NCBI GenBank assembly: GCA_025677825.1
Contig: JAIXMO010000015.1
Location: 186,001 to 250,000 of the forward strand
Direction of reading: 5' to 3'
Source of the DNA: Helicostylum pulchrum
Lineage: Eukaryota > Mucoromycota > Mucoromycetes > Mucorales > Mucoraceae
DNA: 64,000 bases
Both the position numbers and the translations under genes were made by a program. Position 1 is the first letter of the stretch; each line of letters opens with the position of its first letter. Below the pieces are notes generated by a model. The model was not told the origin of the DNA, searched no databases, and saw only the letters and a list, made by a program, of their open reading frames with translations. Below, piece after piece: positions 25,611 through 37,488 of the stretch.

Positions 25611-27601
25611 ATGTTGAAACCTATTTTTATAGCTGTTGTAGCACTATTTATTCATCAACAAGTTACTGCTGCTACCATACATGGAAATCCTGTCGATTAC
25701 AAAGTATTTCAGAGTTCGAGAGATTCGAGTTATGGCGTCAGATTTGTAGAACCTGTATTATGCGATCCTAACGTCGTGCAGGTATATGAATTATATTCCT
25801 CTCTTTTTTTTCCCAGTCAATTTTTAACAGATGTATATAGTATTCTGGTTACTTGGATATGGGCCCTAATGATCACTACTTTTTCTGGTTCTTTGAAAGT
25901 AAGACTAACCCAGAAAAAAGTCCGTTAACAGCTTGGTTGAACGGTGGTCCAGGATGTTCCAGTATGATGTATGTGCAGAATATTGTACTTTGAATGACAT
26001 TTATTAATATCATATATAAAAAGTGGTTTATGGCAAGAAAATGGACCTTGTCGAAGTAGTAAAAATGGAACACAAATAGATTACAATCCTTATACATGGA
26101 CACATTATACAAATATGATATTTATTGATCAGGTTTAGTCTTTGACACATTTGACAACACCAACTAGAAATTAATTGACTTTTGAGTTTGTATTTTTATT
26201 ATTTAGCCAAATGGAGTTGGATATTCTTATGGAGAAAAATTGCAATATAATGTCCAAGAAGGAGCCGCTTTGTTTTACGATGCAATTCAATTATTCTACG
26301 AAGCCTTTCCAAAGTATAGTAAAACTCCTTTTCACATATTTGGAGAGTCGTACGCTGGTCGCTATATACCACATTATGCCGATTATATAATTCAAAAAAA
26401 TACCCATCTCTCTTTGGGAAACGACACTTCAGTATCCTCAACAAATACCTACCAGCATATTCCTATTGACTCTGTAGGGATTGGAAATGGTTGGATTAAC
26501 CCTCTCCTTCAATTGTAAGTATACCAATGAAACTGCTCGTATACTTACTCATTTAAACTTGATAGCAAAAGCGCCGCCAGCATGGCATGTGACTCTAGTT
26601 GTAAGTTTATTTTGTTTTCACCGTACCAATCATACATTCTTACACTTACACTTTTTAAGACGGACCACTTGTAACACAAAAAGTTTGTGAGACAATGAAA
26701 GAGAACTACTCACAGTGTGCAAAACTAGGTAAGACCTTTTTATTTATCATTATTTTTAACCTCGAGGCTCTAACCGATTAAATTGTATTTACTCGAAATA
26801 AAAATAATCAGTCGAAGAGTGTTATAGTTCCAATGATAAATTCTCTTGCGTGATAGCAGATAGATACTGTACAGATAATATAGACGGTCTTTTTTTGAGC
26901 TCTGGACGAAATTATTACGATGTAAGAAAAGGGTATGCTGTGATTGATCCCCCAGAAGATTACATATTCCTTTTAAATGACCCTAAAATTCAACATCAAA
27001 TCGGCGTGGAATCTATTCAATTTGAGCAATGTGCAGAAGAGCCTGTAGGGTGTATATTTTCCTAATACAATATACGCTAATTATACTAATTTTATTTGTT
27101 TTAAAAATAGTACGACGCCATGAGTTTCTCTGGTGAGGGGTAAGAGAATAAAATAAAGTCTCCCAGTAAAAAAAAAACCCCTAACAATTCTGCTTCTAGT
27201 GCTCGAGATTCATCACCGGCACTTGTTTCATTGTTAAATAATGGAATAAGAGTTTTAAACTACGTAGGGGATGCCGATTATTTATGCAATTGGGTATGTA
27301 CATAAATAATATAACCCCCCTCAAAAAAAAAGCAATAATATAACGATTATTTTAGTATGGAAATTTCGAAGTCATGTCACAACTACAGTTCAATGGAAGT
27401 GAACAATATAACAATCAAAGCTTAAAACCTTGGACTCTCCGAGGCAAAGAAGTGGGACAATACATTACTACTGATAAACTGACTTTTATTCGAGTTTACG
27501 AGGCTGGTCATGAAGTTCCGTATTACCAGCCTCAAACCTCTTTAACAATGTTTCGAAATTGGATCAACAGAAAGAACAAAAACCACTCCATTAATCAATA
27601 A
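25611..27601 (+). CDS. Secreted or vacuolar serine carboxypeptidase (S10 family)
   Basis: This is a carboxypeptidase Y-like exopeptidase. Ten exons close in frame to 473 aa: 25611-25781, 25841-25968, 26024-26132, 26207-26514, 26566-26600, 26660-26728, 26812-27044, 27111-27139, 27200-27293 and 27356-27601. Exons 5 and 8 are only 35 and 29 nt. A signal peptide is clear ([20 protein letters not shown]). The oxyanion/substrate region [10 protein letters not shown] is followed by GLWQENGPC. The catalytic Ser lies in [17 protein letters not shown], the Asp in [11 protein letters not shown] (usual GDxDxxCN), and the His in [13 protein letters not shown]. Cysteines in SMACDSSYGPLV and [12 protein letters not shown] fit the family disulfides. 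A start at 25611 puts the signal peptide at the N-terminus. The stop lies 105 bp from the convergent SET gene. Confidence 0.93.
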
Positions 27602-27671
27602 TATTTAAATATTTATATATATGACAGTCTAGTAAAAATACATATTTTTTTTATAACATGTGTGGATGGAT

Positions 27672-27681
27672 GGGGGGGGGG
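27672..27681. repeat. G10 run between convergent genes
   Basis: Ten consecutive G on the + strand fall in the 105 bp spacer between the stop codons of the carboxypeptidase and the SET methyltransferase. A G12 run sits in the equivalent spacer between the MBOAT and SEC1 genes. Confidence 0.8.
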
Positions 27682-27706
27682 TGTATTTATGGGTAAAAAA
27701 AATTAT

Positions 27707-29921
27707 CTACAATTTTTGTTTCTTGTTCTTCTTAGCAACAGGCTTCTTCTTATTAGCAACGGACTTCTTCTTGTCAGCGACAGGTGCAGAGTATTCCTCT
27801 ACCAAGTCTCCGTAATATTTAATAGCTCTTTCGATAATCTTCTTCTCGCCAATACGACAAGTCAAAGCATAATACTTTCTCAAGTTATCAGCAACCTATA
27901 ATAATAAAAAAATTAGTTTTTTGGTAACTAGAAAATAAATAGATTGGTTTTTTTTATTTTATTTTTTACCTTTTTACGCTCTTCAATATCTTGCTTAATA
28001 GGCTTCCATTCACCATCTTGGAGATATTCCAAACGTCTAAATTCACAGAGTGCGCGACAGACTTGATAGATAACACGCTTGACATCAACAATAGCCTTAG
28101 TCTTGTTTTCACCTTGACTGTTAGAAAGTTCTTCGAAATAAGATAAAGCATTTTCAATATCTTCAGCAAACTTGGCGAAAGTTTCTTCACTGACAAACAT
28201 GATGTGAAGTAAACACATGAGCTTATCTTCGAAAAGACCTTCAGAGTTGATAAAATAAGGACGACCCTTTCCACCCTCACCCTCATCATCACTACCACAA
28301 CATCCACCCTCGGGATCGTGTTCATGTTCCTCATCATCATCACTACCGCAACATCCACCCTCGGCGTCATGCTCGTGTTCCTCATCGGCATCTTCACCAT
28401 GAGAGTGACCTTCCTTACCATGTCCATGGCCGTGACCGTGACCTCCATGACCATGACCCTCGTCACCAGAAGCACAGCAATCCTCTTGACAACCATTATC
28501 AAAATCATCCTCTTCTTCCTCTTGTTCACCTTCAGGAGAAGGACACAAACTCTTTTCATTCTTCAAGAAGAATTCCCATCTAGGTCTAGTGAGTTCAATA
28601 GCAGCCTTTTCAACTTCTTCGTTAGAAGCCTTGGGCATCTTACCCTTCAAAATTTCAGAAGTAATGGCAAGACAACAATCGACAATAGAATCCTCGCCGA
28701 TAGAAACATAATCGTTCTTGTTATCATCATAACAGAAACCATACTTGCTCAATAAAGCAATATTGGGGTGATCACCATAGGTGTTGAAGATTTCTTCACC
28801 CTTTTTGACATCACGATCAAGAACCATATCACAAGTATCTTTTTTATCTTCCTCCTCTTCAGTGTCCCAGAAGTTAACACCAGCAGCTTCTAATTCCTCT
28901 AAATCAGGTAACTCGGTATCCAAGGCCATCTCTTCATCCATTTCATCCTCTTCTCCTTCACTAAGATCTTCAGCATCCTCCCATTCGCCTTCGACGTTAT
29001 CGCCTTGTTCTCCTCCTTCTTCGTCGCTGTGTTCTTCTTCATCACTGTGTCCTTCTTCATCGCTATGTTCCTCATCACTGTTTTCAAGGAAATCGAGATA
29101 TTGATGTTCACAATATTCAAGAGCACCACAAGAATCACATACTTCGAATTCAGTTTCAAAATGAACTTGCTCGCCTTCACCCTTATGGTTGAAAATATCA
29201 GCAAAAGGAACTAAAGCATTCTCATGGAAGGCATCAACTTCAAAAGCACGAGAAGAGATCAAGGTGGAGATCTTGATGAACTTATCGAAAGAATAAGGAT
29301 CGTCATCTTCGTTAGTTCCACGATCAAAGATGTAAGGGTAATCTTCCAAAAGAGGTTCAATTAATTCAGCATAATCATCCTCAAGATCATTCTATCAATT
29401 ACGTTAGTCTACTTGATTTTTTTTAAAAAAAAACTCTAATTTTAAAATATATTATTTACCAAATCATTTCTAACGGCATTTTCCATTTCGGTACCATTGA
29501 ACAAATCTTTTTCATCCTCCTCCCAGAAGATAGGAAGATCCTCACCTTGATCAGGAAGAGCTTGGAGATAACCGTACCAAGGAGACTGTTCCTTTTGAGC
29601 AATTTCGTATAATACAGCTAAGGCGAGGGGACAACCACCTTCAAGGTTAGCTTCGTCCAAGATATTGGAGATACCTGTAGTCTTGATAGAAAGAATACAG
29701 TTTTTGGGGATCTTGACAACTATTTTTTTGACGTTATTAGATCGACATTGTGTATGATTGGACTTTTTCTTACCTGCTTTGTCCTTCTTCATGTTCTTCT
29801 TGGCATAGACACCGAAAGATCCATTCACTTCTTTTACTTCCAAAGCTTCTTTATCCCATTCTATTTTGTTCTCATCGAACCACTTCAATAAAACTTCCAA
29901 CTTTTTTTGTTGAGCAGACAT
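27707..29921 (-). CDS. SET-domain protein-lysine methyltransferase (RKM4/LSMT-type) with metal-binding-like insert
   Basis: Four exons, 29921-29774, 29719-29460, 29391-27970 and 27895-27707, encode 672 aa. The N-terminus (WFDENKIEW, GSFGVYAKKNMKK) starts the SET domain, split by an inserted iSET as in Rubisco LSMT and yeast Rkm enzymes. SET motifs are LVPFADIFNH (S-adenosylmethionine pocket) and GEEIFNTYGDHPN followed by LLSKYGF. The substrate-binding domain follows and the tail is basic, with KKK repeats. Likely targets are ribosomal proteins or chromatin; this is inferred from the subtype. Two insertions are unusual: an acidic SDEE-repeat block, and in the substrate-binding domain a run of His-Gly repeats followed by two GGCCGSDDxE units. 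The gene ends 105 bp from the convergent carboxypeptidase. The first intron (54 nt) has no stop in frame, so its retention would add 18 residues. Confidence 0.88.
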
Positions 29922-30287
29922 TTTTTTCCAAGTAACAGATAGAAAGGGTGTGTCAAAATCGAAAAAAAAATCTTTTTTTTTCTAAAGAAAAATGTGACTA
30001 TCTTTAAGTTTTCTGTTTAAATAGGGAAGGTGGTACTGTAAGAAGCAAAAAAGTAATGATAAACACCTAGTTTCACATTTTTCATGCAAAATAGTCGAAT
30101 ATATGACGCTAGTAGTGCCCGCACGCAAGTTACAAAACTTCTAGTTATTATACCTTTTTTATTATTGGTACACGCTTTGCATTGCTCAAAAGTTGAAACA
30201 TATTATTTTTATTAAGTTTGTAAATTATTAAGTTATTGCTATGTAAGTAAGTATCTTTTTTTTTTTATGTTGAAGAAAGTGCTCTTT
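29922..30287. other. Short intergenic, SET gene promoter
   Basis: This 366 bp spacer lies between the 5' end of the SET gene and the 3' end of the SUR7-like gene. It contains A and T runs only. No motif was recognised. Confidence 0.5.
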
Positions 30288-31270
30288 TTAACGAGCATTT
30301 GCAGGTTGAAGAGTGGGAGTTTGGTAACCGTGCATAGGGACAGATTCATGGTTTGGACCCGTTGTTGTGTCATAGCCTTGGTTAAGATGAGGACTTAAGT
30401 TTGGGTTACCGACATTTGGAGATGCAGAGTAAGGTTGCTGTAACATAGTTCCTTGGGGACCAGTTGTTTGAGTGGCCTCTTGAGGGGAAAATACGGGAGA
30501 AGCAGCATAAAGCGGCTGAGTACCAATGATGTTGTTGTTAAACTTACTATTATAGTTGGGATCGACAGAGTTCTTGTTTTTTCTCTTCTTTCCGCCGCAG
30601 GTAACACCACCGGTGTAGCAAAGGAATGAGATAAGAAGTGAAACGAGAGAAGCGATAGTTAACCAAATCGAATTACCAGCCTCTACACTCCATCCTGTTT
30701 CCAAATTGGTAATAGTTTTCATACCTAAAAAGACAATCACGAGAGACATTATAAAAGCCGTGAGCATAACCAAGAAAGTAATTAAAACAAGAGAAGACAT
30801 GGAGTATCCGTATCCTTTGCGCTTTACACAACAGATAGGAAGACTGAAACACCAAAAAACGAAACTAAAGCCGCAACCGAGGAAAAAGAGGATAAACATA
30901 CCCAAGAAAAGACCTTGGGCAAGACCGCTATGAGCTTGGGGAGCAACACTAGAAATATTAGGTGTATTAGCCCAATTGTATGCAGGACTAGAAGATCCAC
31001 AACTGTTAATGACGCCATCACCTCCTCCGGTACAGTAATTCCTAAAGAATTTTTAAAGTTTTTAATATAAACAAACAACAATATCGACTTTCATATATTT
31101 TACCATAAACCAAAAGAATACGATTGATTTTGACCTCTATTCCATATTTTGGCAAAATTAATATGAGGCAAAAATGTACTCGGTAAGTTACCGATAAGAA
31201 TAAACAATTCTAGGATAAAACTGCCAAGTAAGAATAAAGATCCTACTGCTGTTAAAGTAGGGAAACACAT
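30288..31270 (-). CDS. SUR7/PalI-type four-TM membrane protein
   Basis: Two exons, 31270-31104 and 31041-30288, join within the Trp codon of the claudin-like motif GLWNYC and give 306 aa. The first membrane segment is at the N-terminus (AVGSLFLLGSFILELFILIG). An extracellular loop carries the GLWNYCTGGGDGV signature with a second Cys in SCGSSSP. Three further membrane helices lie at about residues 110-135, 145-175 and 190-215. The C-terminal ~90 residues are cytosolic, rich in Asn, Pro, Gln and Thr. This is the SUR7/PalI (Rim9) architecture. Members sit in the plasma membrane at eisosomes or support ambient-pH signalling. Which branch this is cannot be decided here. The 62 bp intron splits the motif, supporting the model. 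Confidence 0.85.
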
Positions 31271-32152
31271 TTTTTTTTTCTGTTTGTTTGTTTGTTAAAG
31301 AAAAAAAAAAGTTAAAAAGAGATAAATCCAATTTAGATTAAAGTGTCAAGGTTTTATTAAGCAGCTTAAAAGTGGCTACTAAAACTGAAAGTCTCGGGTC
31401 TGCGGAAAATTTTCACTTGACTACTAGATAGGTTGAAATGATCAGAAACCCTAGATTTGATGCATCATTGATGTCATTTACCAGAGACAAGTATACTTCT
31501 CATAATAAAGCTTTTATTATGTCCCAAAAGAAGCAAAGGTCGTATTTTTCAAAACAGTAAAAAAAATGTCAAACATTAATTTATTAAATCGAATCAAAAA
31601 GATGTATATTACTAACAAAAGAAAAGCTTCTGCTCGATTAAGACAATTAGTTCTTGCATATACGTATATATTGTGATTTATACTTCGACTATTGGAACAT
31701 TATATTTTGCATACACGATATAAAAAATCTGAAATAGTACATATAACCTTTACGTTTACAATGTCTTATCTCGGAGATTTTATAAAACGAATAATTCATG
31801 AACTTTAGAGTGACGTTATTATTCTTCGTGTTATATACCAATTTTTTAAGTACTGATAATATGTATAGTATTACCAAAGCTATAAGTACGTATGTTCGCT
31901 TATGAATGCATATACATATATAGGAATAAGCCTTTATCTTTATCGTAGACCTTAGTTCTTTGTCTCGTATCGTAGACATCTTAGTTCTTTGTCTTTTATC
32001 GTAGAGCTTAGTTATGATAAAACGAGTAAATAATTTGATTTCTTACGCATTACAAAATTCTGAGACAGACGGTAACCCTTTAAGGCCGTTACCTAATTTC
32101 TAAAACAGTCCCTTTTCGTTACTGGTTTTTACTTGGGTGTTTTACGTGTATA
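31271..32152. other. Intergenic with small tandem repeat
   Basis: About 0.9 kb between the SUR7-like gene and the 6.1 kb mobile block. It contains TA-rich DNA, a short tandem repeat at 31942-32012 and the TA target dinucleotide at 32151-32152. No gene was seen. Confidence 0.6.
31942..32012. repeat. Tandem repeat, three units of ~28 bp
   Basis: Units start ATCGTAGA and continue with CTTAGTTCTTTGTCT at 31942, 31969 and 31998; the last is partial. They lie about 140 bp from the left end of the mobile block. Confidence 0.7.
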
Positions 32153-32591
32153 CAGTGCGGCTGGTAAATTTTGTCCGTTTCGAAAAAACAAATGGCGATT
32201 TCAGAAAAATAAATGTCAAAAAATAAGTGGCGCTAGCTGAAAAATGATTGGTGGTTTGTTATGAAACGATTGTCGTTTTCGAAAAATTTACTTTGTCTTT
32301 TAGAAGAATTCAATTTTTCGGTTTTTTTATCAGATTGTCATTTACGTACAAGTGAATGTTTATTAAATAAAGGAGCTACTTAGAATTTTGTTTTATCATA
32401 GCAATCGATGATTTGACGTTTAGAGTGCCTACAAAAGCCATAAAGATCACTGAGGCGACAATTCTTTGCGACAGATTTTCTTCATTTTTCAACCTGTGAC
32501 GCCTCATTTTTCCTTGTACAAGAGCCCAAAACTGCTCAATCGTGTTTAGCTCTGGTGAATAAGGGGGCAAATACGTTACTCTGTAACCTCT
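32153..32591 (-). repeat. Left inverted arm of the 6.1 kb block
   Basis: This 439 bp arm is the reverse complement of 37825-38263, with no difference seen on inspection. Similarity stops sharply after GTAACCTCT. It contains the last 64 codons of the transposase (32376-32570, minus strand), including PPYSPELNTIEQFW with the final catalytic Glu region. Confidence 0.85.
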
Positions 32592-32773
32592 GTTATAATC
32601 TCACAATAATAAAATGCAGGGTAAATGCTATTAAAACTCTGTTAAGTTTATTAAAACAAAATTAAGTTTTTTTTTTAAAATTAGAGGTAAATCGTAACCT
32701 TTAATACGAGGATGGGTACTTTTTTTGGGTGCTTTTGAATAATGAGCCACCAGCAGAATATTAAAAACCTTTA

Positions 32774-33247
32774 GTGCACTCTTATGTTCTTGTGCCTTCT
32801 CTTCACTACACTCTCTCTTGTCATAACTTTTATATGAATAAGCCAATAATTTATTTTAAAGTACAATTTCCTAACGGAGGCATAGAAGAGACAGTTGTGG
32901 CTCAGTGTTCTGAAGAATCAAAGTACGTTAATTTTGATCCGAATATTAGATGGCAACTAAAAAAGCTATACAACAAAAACTACAAGGACCGCTTTAGAAA
33001 AGTTTATTCAAAGCAGTGCATTGGTTCAGTCTTTTGTAGCAATACAGACTATGAACTTTTTACTTTGGATAGAAAACCGGCAAGCACAAATGAGCTTATT
33101 GAAAAGCAAAAGTGCGATGCATGTAATAAAGCAATGAACAATAAATCTTGCTTTGCAATAGTTCGATTTGAATTCATCAACAAAAACTCTTGTCGTATGA
33201 TTCACAAAGGAAAACATACACATGGAATTTATAAAAAGAAACAATAG
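32774..33247 (+). pseudogene. MULE-type transposase N-terminal zinc-finger fragment
   Basis: This 157-codon open frame reads like the N-terminal DNA-binding module of Mutator-like transposases (WRKY-GCM1/FLYWCH-like). Visible are SKQCIGSVFCSN, a second pair CDACNKAM and a His pair in MIHKGKHTHGIY. That gives the order CxxxxxC, CxxC and HxGxHxH. The catalytic DDE domain is absent downstream, where the frame closes after KKKQ. The start is uncertain; the internal Met before NKPIIYFKVQ is as likely as the first one. It is probably a truncated remnant rather than a free regulatory protein, though a domesticated zinc-finger protein cannot be excluded. Confidence 0.5.
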
Positions 33248-35603
33248 GAAAGACAAGGACAAAGTAGAGCGAAAAGTAATCCTTGTCTAATTTTTGGCTG
33301 AAAAGTGGAGTGAAAAGTAATCCTAGCCTGAAAGTTATAATGGTTGGCACCCCATGTGCACACATTTTTGAGGAAATAAATTACTTTATTTACAGAAACA
33401 ACTAAACTACTAATCAGTATCAAATATATTAACTATCTTTTATAAATCATACCCTTTTGTTGTTTCCGTGTTAATTGAGTAAAGTCTTTAAAGTATAAAA
33501 TTTAAGTAAAGTAAAAGAAAAACGGAGGAGCTGAAAATAAAGACATTGGTGTCTTTTATAAGTAGTAACTTGTTTTGATCTTCAAAACAGCACAAAAGGA
33601 CAAAAATGATGTACACTTTGATTAGATTTTTTAGTTCTTTTTAAAGATGACTCTTGTTTTATTTAATAATGCTTTTTCTTTTATGCTTTTTCTGGTTCGG
33701 TTATAATATAATAAATGGAATAGTTATGATATATATATATATTTGTTCTAGTCAATCATGCGTTTTTATACAGCGGTTTACTCGTTCTTATTTGATTCAT
33801 ATATATTTTGGGTTTATCACGTATCAACACATCGTGAATACCAAGGGTATTTACGTTTAGTGTTTGTCATCTCTTATCTAAATAGATTATTCATGTGAAT
33901 GCGCATTATTTTTGTTTGAATAGTTGTATCATAGTTCCATGTGAGATGACTTTTACATTTGATTATGTGGAGAAATATTACCTATTTCACTACAGAGTTA
34001 TTTATTGTTTTTACGGAAAGATGCCTGCTGATTTTATTGAGCGTTTGTAGATTGGAATTAGGCCAGTCTTTTATTTGGACGATACACACACCAGTGTTGT
34101 TTAACAAAATCGATAGGATTGACCTATATTATTCTGATAATTATGGTCAGGACAAGAATTAAAAGAAAGTGGGTAAAAAAAAACTCACATGAATGTCGAC
34201 AAATATCAGATGCATCTTGCGAATGAATGAGGTTGAAGAAATGCGAGTGAAAGAAGGCTACCTAGGTAAAGGCACGAGTATTATAACCTGCTACAAGTCC
34301 TTAGCGTTGAATGCACTACTTGCGCTTCTTAAGACAACGGATAAGACCCGCTCTATTTTCAGCTATTCAAATCCTTGCAACGAAAAAAAAAGAGCAGTTT
34401 AGTATCAATCTTGAATGAAAAAAAAAATTCATAACCGTCGTAAGTAAGATCTCAATCTAATAGTTCGGGAGAAGACACTCCACAGTTATACGCCGAGGTT
34501 TATGTTCACAATGGAACATAGCACTACGTAAGGACCATTCGTCACCTGGTGACAGTAAATGCCCCGAGTGATTTAGCAGAGCTTTAGGTACACCTTTTTA
34601 CCATCTGTGTTGAATGATGATGAAGTATGAGGCCGTCGCTTCAAAGCTGAACTCGTTAGACGAGAGCATAGATTAATGAAAAAGTATTGAGCTAAGAGGT
34701 GCGTCACCTTATTTTTTTTATGGAGTAGAAAATTCTTGATTGGCTGCATAAGAATTTGATGCTGAGAAATCTTTGATTGATTGCATAAAAATGTTGAGCT
34801 CCGTATTCCCAAAATCCTGAAAGTGCGAGTCCTTGCTGTCTTTTTTCTAAAAAAGAAAAGAAACAAAAAAAGCTTAAGGTTATAAAATCTATTTCCTCAC
34901 GATGAAGAGATAATACTAATTCTTACATTGAACAAGACAATAGCATCAATGATTGTAGGCTACTTTTTTTTTTGGAGCATTTTGCAAAGAGTTGTTCATT
35001 AGGGTTATGTACAGAGAGCCTGTTGTTGCTTTGTCTTTCATAACCGTATTGACAAAGTTTAAATAATCATTTATTTGGGATTGAGGTCAACGGCTGTTTT
35101 AAGCCAATCTTGGTAAGCACTGGTTCTTGAAACGTGATGAAACATTTGCAACGGGAGTAGGAGCAACATAACTTCGAACGCGTTTTTACTCAGCGTATGA
35201 AGAATACTGGAGAGTAAGAAATGAGGAAGAAATAAATCAGACAGCAAGAAAAATAGAGAAACGTGCACATGAGGCGTTAGAGCAGATAGCCGACAATGTC
35301 TTAACGTAAAAAAGGTAGAGGTTTATATAGCTTTTTCATGTCCGAGTTCACAGATAAATAAGTGCGTTTGTGCCACACTAAAGTGCCACACCTTCCATAT
35401 CTAATTTCCTGCCGTGATTATATAATCCAGTCTTTCGGACAAGACATGCAATTACGGAAATCCTCCAATCCTGTATCCAGACATCAGTTATTACTGGACG
35501 ATGTTGATAAGGCTTAGTTAAAATAAATATGTATTAGTCATAATGGTTAAAGTCGTGAGATAATCAAGTATATGTAAATATATATGAGAACATATATCTG
35601 TAT
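33248..35603. other. Interior of the mobile block, no gene seen
   Basis: About 2.4 kb of non-coding or decayed DNA. There is a direct repeat of GCGAAAAGTAATCCTTG / GTGAAAAGTAATCCTAG near 33270-33325, a perfect palindrome GTCACCTGGTGAC at about 34540, and a diverged ~37 bp duplication near 34735-34800. Frames at 34193-34402 and 34573-34866 match nothing known to me. Confidence 0.5.
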
Positions 35604-36303
35604 ATGCGCTTGATCACATCAAGCAACAACAGTAGCAACAACAGCCACACCACCGCTTTAAATGAAATTACTTTAACTTACAAAGAGTGAGTTTACACAT
35701 TCACCTACTACGTATAATCGTAGTCTTAACTTGAACCTTTTCTTTTATAGGATAACTGGCTTACAAATTCTATATATTGATGATGACTGCGTGAAGACTA
35801 TGCCGGACAAAGAGCTGTTAGAAGGCCTAAGACAACAAACAACACTTGAAAGTCAATTTCAGCTGGTAAGTTAGTAGACGTTTTGCGGCCTGAAACTGAT
35901 TGTTGATGTCTTTTCTTCTAGGATTGAAATCGAAACTCTCTTGACTCAAAGCACCAAGTGGGATGGCGTTGGCTTCCGGGCTGGATCTGATCAAAAAATA
36001 CGCTTTTGCCTAGTTGAGTTTTCTGGGGGAATTAAGAATTGCAAACCAGAAAAAGCTGGCTCTGATGAGAAGAAGGTTGAGAAAGGAACAATCGACTTTA
36101 TTGAATACACCAATGCAGCAAAAGGCCATTTCATCAGGTTTCATGGTAAGCTATTTGCCCTTTAAGATGTTGTATGCATAAGTAAACTGAATTGTTCCGA
36201 ATATCTAGACATGAAACTCTATTTTGAGTTGGTATTTCTCGTTGACAATCATCTTATTCGAAGGGCACATGCCATAGTCAAATTACCTACTACTCCTTCT
36301 TAG
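35604..36303 (+). pseudogene. Small multi-exon gene of a scattered family, probably frame-broken
   Basis: Four exon-like blocks are bounded by good splice signals: 35604-35686, 35751-35865, 35922-36145 and one from about 36210 to the TAG at 36303. The translation has KEITGLQILYIDDDCVK, then WDGVGFRAGSDQKIRFCLV, EFSGGIKNCKPEKAG, IRFHDMKLYFELVFLVDNHL and AIVKLPTTPS at the end. Joining exon 2 to exon 3 at the only good donor and acceptor gives a one-base frame error, so it is marked a pseudogene; I may have missed a non-canonical junction. The strand-Glu-SGG block and the later MKLYFELVFL strand match the arrangement in the decayed genes at 7929-9230 and 54447-55650. It sits inside the mobile block as possible cargo. 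Function unknown. Confidence 0.5.
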
Positions 36304-37488
36304 TTGAAAGATTACTTCAACCAAACAGAATCACTCTTTACTTGGAAGAAATCCTTAATCGATAGCATCAACAATGCAAAAGTCTCCAAATATGTTGATC
36401 TTTACTTCTTATACAGACATACATACATAAATACATACTTTCTTGCTTCTAAACCTACTTGATTACATATTTACCTGCTTACATACATACCTATATCTTT
36501 TTCTATACACGTACACACAATAGTAAAAATACATTTTACATATTCACAATTCATAAAGAAAAAAAGGGGTCAACCCTTATCTTATGACGCCTACAACTAC
36601 TTAGATCGACAAGTTATAGGAATCACTTTTCTTTTTGTAGTAGATGGGAAAGCCTTATTAAGTGGATTGCCTTATCTATGCTATTTCTGAGCGCTACACC
36701 TTTTGCTAGAATGCATTTTGAGTTCTTTTCTGGCCGAAAAGTGAAGAAGAGCACTACATAAATAAGAAAAGAGGGCATCAATAAAAGAACCTTCTTTCAG
36801 GTCAAAGGAGAGTAGTCTACCTGAACTTTATATATTTATGTCTGTCTTTGTGTGTGGGTGTATGCCAGTGTATGTTGTGGTTGTTTGTCTATCAAGTAAA
36901 GAAAAAGAAAAAAATACGGTCTAACAAACTTGCTTCTTTTTTTTTTTTGAAAAGTGTGTCTACCTTTGAACATAGTTCTTATTGTTTTTCTAATTTTTCA
37001 ATAGTTGATATTGTTGACTCTCTTATTGCGACTGTTACTAACTGGTCTATTGTCTCTGTTGTTGTAGTTACATAACATCATTTAGACTTGGATCCTCCTG
37101 TTGTCCATCTTTTGGTTTTTGATCTCTTTTTTTTGGGCTCTTCTATCAACTGGTATTTAAATCGACTGAGCGGACCAAGATCCAGATAAATATTCACCTA
37201 ACGTTAGAGATGAACATCTTTAAAGTTCCAGTATGGGACCAGTATGGGACCAGGAGGAACTTTTCCATTCAATGTGTCAAACAAGTATTGGAGTTCGAGA
37301 TCATCTTCCATTGGTGGGATTGGTGGGAGGTTTACTGGACTGGCTGGAGGATTATAACTTGAGATATCAGTGACCACTTCTGTCCGTTCTGAGAAGCAAT
37401 TAGGCCCCAATGGAAACTGTAAAAAACTTGTTCTCCTTCACACACCATTATTGGTGCTATACATTGTTCTAGAGTTATATATGTTGCT
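36304..37488. other. Interior of the mobile block, low-complexity DNA
   Basis: A CATA/TACA microsatellite-like stretch occurs near 36415-36500. A minus-strand open frame at 37204-37410 encodes a Pro-rich peptide (NPPASPVNLPPIPPMEDD) that I do not recognise. The end of this interval, from about 37440, already reads as transposase in the + frame (SHTIIGAIHCSRVIYVA). Confidence 0.45.

Noticed and set aside
28318..29214. Several open frames on both strands within the SET gene
   Set aside because: They shadow its acidic and His-rich repeats; the minus-strand main frame with splice-consistent neighbours explains the region.
34535..34555. Perfect palindrome GTCACCTGGTGAC
   Set aside because: A 13-base palindrome alone in decayed mobile DNA; no nearby gene or second copy supports a regulatory site.
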